From CAZUZS01 sp964624795 (GTDB taxonomy: Bacteria; Calditrichota; Calditrichia; RBG-13-44-9): DNA of 27,162 bases. Of the stretch, positions 25,421-27,162 are shown one piece after another. Both the position numbers and the translations under genes were made by a program. Location of the stretch: the NCBI GenBank assembly GCA_964624795.1, contig CAZUZS010000067.1:1-27162 (forward strand), in the 5' to 3' direction. Position 1 is the first letter of the stretch, and every line of letters begins with the position of its first letter. The notes beneath the pieces were generated by a model. It saw nothing but the letters and a program-made list of their open reading frames with translations, was not told where the DNA came from and did not search any database.

Positions 25421-26161
25421 ATGACAATGGATGACGATGTTCTTCAGGCCAGCGCTGCTCGTTTCTTGATTGACGGCGGCGAAGAGGATGCCGCGTCAGT
25501 GCTTTTGTCTTGCACACTGCGCGTATACCCCTCGGGTGATACGTGGTTTGACGGAGACGAAACACTTTATGCGGTACATGTGGATGTGTCGGGTCCCCGC
25601 GCAGCGCACGATGCACTGCATGATGAGAACAATCCTACGGGCAACGCAATAAGAAACGCTATTAAGTCCGTACTACCCGCGAATGAATATATCAAACATT
25701 ACACCGTACGCGCTGAAGTGGTTGACATTGATCCAGACTGGCGGAGTGAACTCCTTGAGATTGCCAGGGGCAAAGGCGTCCACAATCAGGCTGTGCAGGC
25801 AACGCGTGCGCGAGTCTGGATGAATCTACTGTTCCGTTCGCAAAGCGAGATCCGGATAGCCCAAGCCCTTGATAGAGCTGGCGTGTTCTTCGTTCCCAAT
25901 TGTATGGGCCGGGTGGGGCAGCCCGCCCAACGGATGAACCGAGAGGCTGATTTCCTGATTTGTCAGAACGCGAAATGGGGTATTCTGGAAGTTGATGGCG
26001 AACCATTTCACCCACCCTCACGGACTGTGCAGGATCACGAGCGAGACCGGCTATTTAGAACTCATGGTGTCCGAGTTGTTGAACATTTCGATGCGAATAG
26101 ATGCTACCAGAATCCCGATGAGGTCGTGCAAGAATTCCTGAATATCCTGGCGAATTCATGA
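25421..26161 (+). CDS. Two-domain protein with PD-(D/E)XK (DUF559/Vsr-like) nuclease domain
   Basis: From the ATG at 25421 this is 246 residues. I prefer this start to the upstream in-frame TTG at 25349 because GGGAGA lies eight bases ahead of it. Residues 135-246 look like a restriction-endonuclease fold of the DUF559/Vsr kind: E143 (SEIRIAQAL), D177 (READFLI), E190 and D192 (GILEVDGEPFH), H197, D205 to D209 (QDHERDRLF), then a final strand-helix (VRVVEHFDANRCYQNPDEVVQEFL). Residues 1-125 form an unrecognised alpha/beta domain (VLLSCTLRVYPSGDTWFDGDETLYAVHVDVSG) that I cannot assign. It is GC-richer (about 55%) than the cyclase before it. A defence-type nuclease is likely; whether the N-terminal part senses a cyclic nucleotide is unknown. 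Confidence 0.75.
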   Translation: MTMDDDVLQASAARFLIDGGEEDAASVLLSCTLRVYPSGDTWFDGDETLYAVHVDVSGPRAAHDALHDENNPTGNAIRNAIKSVLPANEYIKHYTVRAEVVDIDPDWRSELLEIARGKGVHNQAVQATRARVWMNLLFRSQSEIRIAQALDRAGVFFVPNCMGRVGQPAQRMNREADFLICQNAKWGILEVDGEPFHPPSRTVQDHERDRLFRTHGVRVVEHFDANRCYQNPDEVVQEFLNILANS

Positions 26162-26270
26162 GAAAGGAATGATAATGCTGAACTACGTGTTCATGATATC
26201 GGTCCCGGCACACTCACGCCTCACGCTAGAGTTTTTTTTTCGATATGCAAACAGACCGAGGAATAGTCCC

Positions 26271-26645
26271 GTGCCCACCCTCCTATTCTGGCTATACCTT
26301 TTAAATGCCATACTCCTGATCAATCACGAGATCGATTCAGCTTTCTGGAAGGAGTGGGAGCTGTTCAGGCTTCCGGGCGGAATCGGCGGCTTCCTGCTGC
26401 TACATTTTCCGCTGCTTTTCATTGTCCTGTATGGATTGGTGCTCGTTACCAGGCAGTCCCCGGCGGGGCTCATATTTTCGCTGGTTTTGTCGCTGGCCGG
26501 TATTTTTGCTTTTTCCATCCATACCTGGTTTCTCAAAAAAGGCCGCCCGCAGTTCGACGCGCCAATGTCAAAATTCATATTGACGGCAACGCTTGTGGTG
26601 TCCGTGGTTCAGCTAATTGTAACGGTCTGTTCAGTGCGGATGTGA
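26271..26645 (+). CDS. Small membrane protein, DUF6713-like
   Basis: This protein of 124 residues has four membrane helices. The first helix runs into the conserved NHEIDSAFWKEWELFRLPGG, a His-Glu-x-Asp...Glu-Trp signature that I associate with the DUF6713 family, followed by GFLLLHFPLLFIVLYGLVLV, LIFSLVLSLAGIFAF and a final FILTATLVVSVVQLIVTV. I choose a GTG start at 26271 because GAGGA lies eight bases upstream and the protein then begins at the first helix. Upstream in-frame ATGs at 26169 and 26175 also have a possible ribosome-binding site but would add a non-hydrophobic, Arg-rich leader of about 33 residues that looks unnatural. Function unknown. It is 109 bp after the nuclease gene; a T-tract at 26231-26240 lies between, so co-transcription is doubtful. 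Confidence 0.65.
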   Translation: MPTLLFWLYLLNAILLINHEIDSAFWKEWELFRLPGGIGGFLLLHFPLLFIVLYGLVLVTRQSPAGLIFSLVLSLAGIFAFSIHTWFLKKGRPQFDAPMSKFILTATLVVSVVQLIVTVCSVRM

Positions 26646-26784
26646 AGATCCCGCCGGCCCTCCCCCTTATCATCTCCTGATATTTTCTGAAAGACTTGCG
26701 GACGTTTTGTTGAAAACAACGGGATGTTTTCGCCGGTTAGTGCGGATGTTATTGTGCTAATTCAGCGAGATGCTTTAAAAGTCC

Positions 26785-26858
26785 GGCGAGAAAATTAAAA
26801 ATCTCGCCGAGTTTTTCAGATAATCCACCGAGTTTTTAATAAAACTCGGCGAGATTTT
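26785..26858. other. Block of three overlapping, mutually exclusive hairpins
   Basis: Hairpin A pairs GGCGAGA (26785-26791) with TCTCGCC (26802-26808). Hairpin B is a perfect 18-bp stem (26798-26815 with 26841-26858). Hairpin C pairs CCGAGTTTT (26828-26836) with AAAACTCGG (26841-26849) around a TAAT loop. A and B share bases, and B and C share the right arm, so only A plus C or B alone can form. T-runs follow two of the stems, so one form could act as an intrinsic terminator. No coding gene adjoins it. Confidence 0.65.
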
Positions 26859-26958
26859 ATAAGAAGTCTACCTGATTATTTACCAGGCACAGCATGTTTC
26901 ATCCAAAATACCGGGATATTTCCATCGAATCGTAAGGTTGTTTTCCGCCTTTCAGGCG

Positions 26959-26999
26959 CAGTCACTTCAGAACGCAGCGGAGGGCCAGCGAAATGACTG
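26959..26999. repeat. REP-like inverted repeat
   Basis: CAGTCACTTC (26959-26968) and GAAATGACTG (26990-26999) are inverted with one mismatch, enclosing a purine-rich centre (AGAACGCAGCGGAGGGCCAGC). Its GTCATTTCG-type end resembles that of the palindrome near 22.7 kb, suggesting two divergent members of one repeat family. Confidence 0.5.
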
Positions 27000-27162
27000 T
27001 AAATCCGACTTTTTTGCACACCCGCTAAATCCTTGCAGCAGAACTGCCAACAGCCTGAGACGCACCAACACTCCATTACTCCATCACATTGCCGCTCCAA
27101 AAGTAGCACTCAAAACTCCTCCTTCGCCGGTGCGCGCCCGATGATGATCAGAATCCAGTAGT

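Larger units (their letters stand above)
26646..27162. other. Non-coding right end with hairpins and a REP-like repeat
   Basis: In these last 517 bp I see no convincing gene; the short ORFs have no ribosome-binding site or recognisable product. It contains the multi-hairpin block (26785-26858) and a repeat-like palindrome (26959-26999), both listed separately, and a small hairpin, CGCCT-TTC-AGGCG, at 26946-26958. Confidence 0.5.

Noticed and set aside
24576..26161. Calling the cyclase and nuclease a proven Pycsar system
   Set aside because: No TIR or PycTM-type effector is present, the substrate specificity is not known, and the genes are 158 bp apart with different base composition. Kept only as a candidate.
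26162..26645. Treating the small membrane protein as the third gene and effector of the cyclase-nuclease unit
   Set aside because: A GTG start at 26271 with a good ribosome-binding site leaves a 109-bp gap with a T-tract, and the conserved signature is that of a stand-alone membrane family with no soluble sensing domain.
26876..27144. Short ORFs at the right end
   Set aside because: No ribosome-binding site, no coding character, and they overlap a palindromic repeat.

Overview
The window reads as a chromosomal segment of a Gram-negative bacterium of moderate GC content. It encodes a TonB-dependent outer-membrane receptor, an exported beta-helix-type protein, two ECF sigma factors, a class II (B12-dependent) ribonucleotide reductase and a 2x[4Fe-4S]-type ferredoxin. 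This gene mix, and the patchwork of long intergenic gaps with palindromic repeats, would fit an FCB-type lineage such as the Calditrichota/KSB1 relatives. That placement is an inference from gene content; no rRNA or universal marker is present to fix it.

Layout. 1-1600: an ECF sigma factor followed by an exported protein with repeated Gly-Val-Gly strands, closed by a strong bidirectional terminator. 1679-7184 (minus strand): the B12-dependent ribonucleotide reductase NrdJ, a Rossmann/DUF2520 protein, and an unrecognised 426-residue helical protein with a very acidic linker. 7403-10439: a tight TonB receptor / ECF-transporter S component / SAM methyltransferase operon with a Fur-like palindrome at its start. 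10652-12403: a ferredoxin-NADP reductase-like flavoprotein and a two-cluster ferredoxin, convergent. 12613-13515: a HEAT-repeat protein. 13943-16792: hrcA-grpE-dnaJ, without dnaK and without a recognisable CIRCE operator. 17059-20047: a Zn/Cd/Pb-type P1B ATPase and a DUF302 protein. 20358-20807: a membrane-anchored helix-hairpin-helix protein. 21177-22499: an overlapping ECF sigma / zf-HC2 anti-sigma / YbjQ-family operon. 22793-24205: a beta-CASP metallo-beta-lactamase RNase-type protein on the minus strand.

The last 3 kb is the accessory part. Base composition drops from about 65% GC inside the beta-CASP gene to about 38% in the next gene, a stand-alone class III nucleotidyl cyclase domain with an unusual substrate-specificity residue. 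It is followed by a two-domain protein with a PD-(D/E)XK (DUF559/Vsr-like) nuclease domain, then by a small DUF6713-like membrane protein and a non-coding stretch with three mutually exclusive hairpins. Stand-alone class III cyclases are the signal-making enzymes of Pycsar anti-phage systems, so the cyclase-nuclease pair is the best candidate here for an undescribed defence system. The link is by neighbourhood only: a 158-bp gap and a sharp composition change separate the two genes.

At least three different palindromic or low-complexity repeat types occupy the intergenic gaps between 20 kb and 27 kb. No tRNA, rRNA, CRISPR array, transposase or integrase gene was seen.
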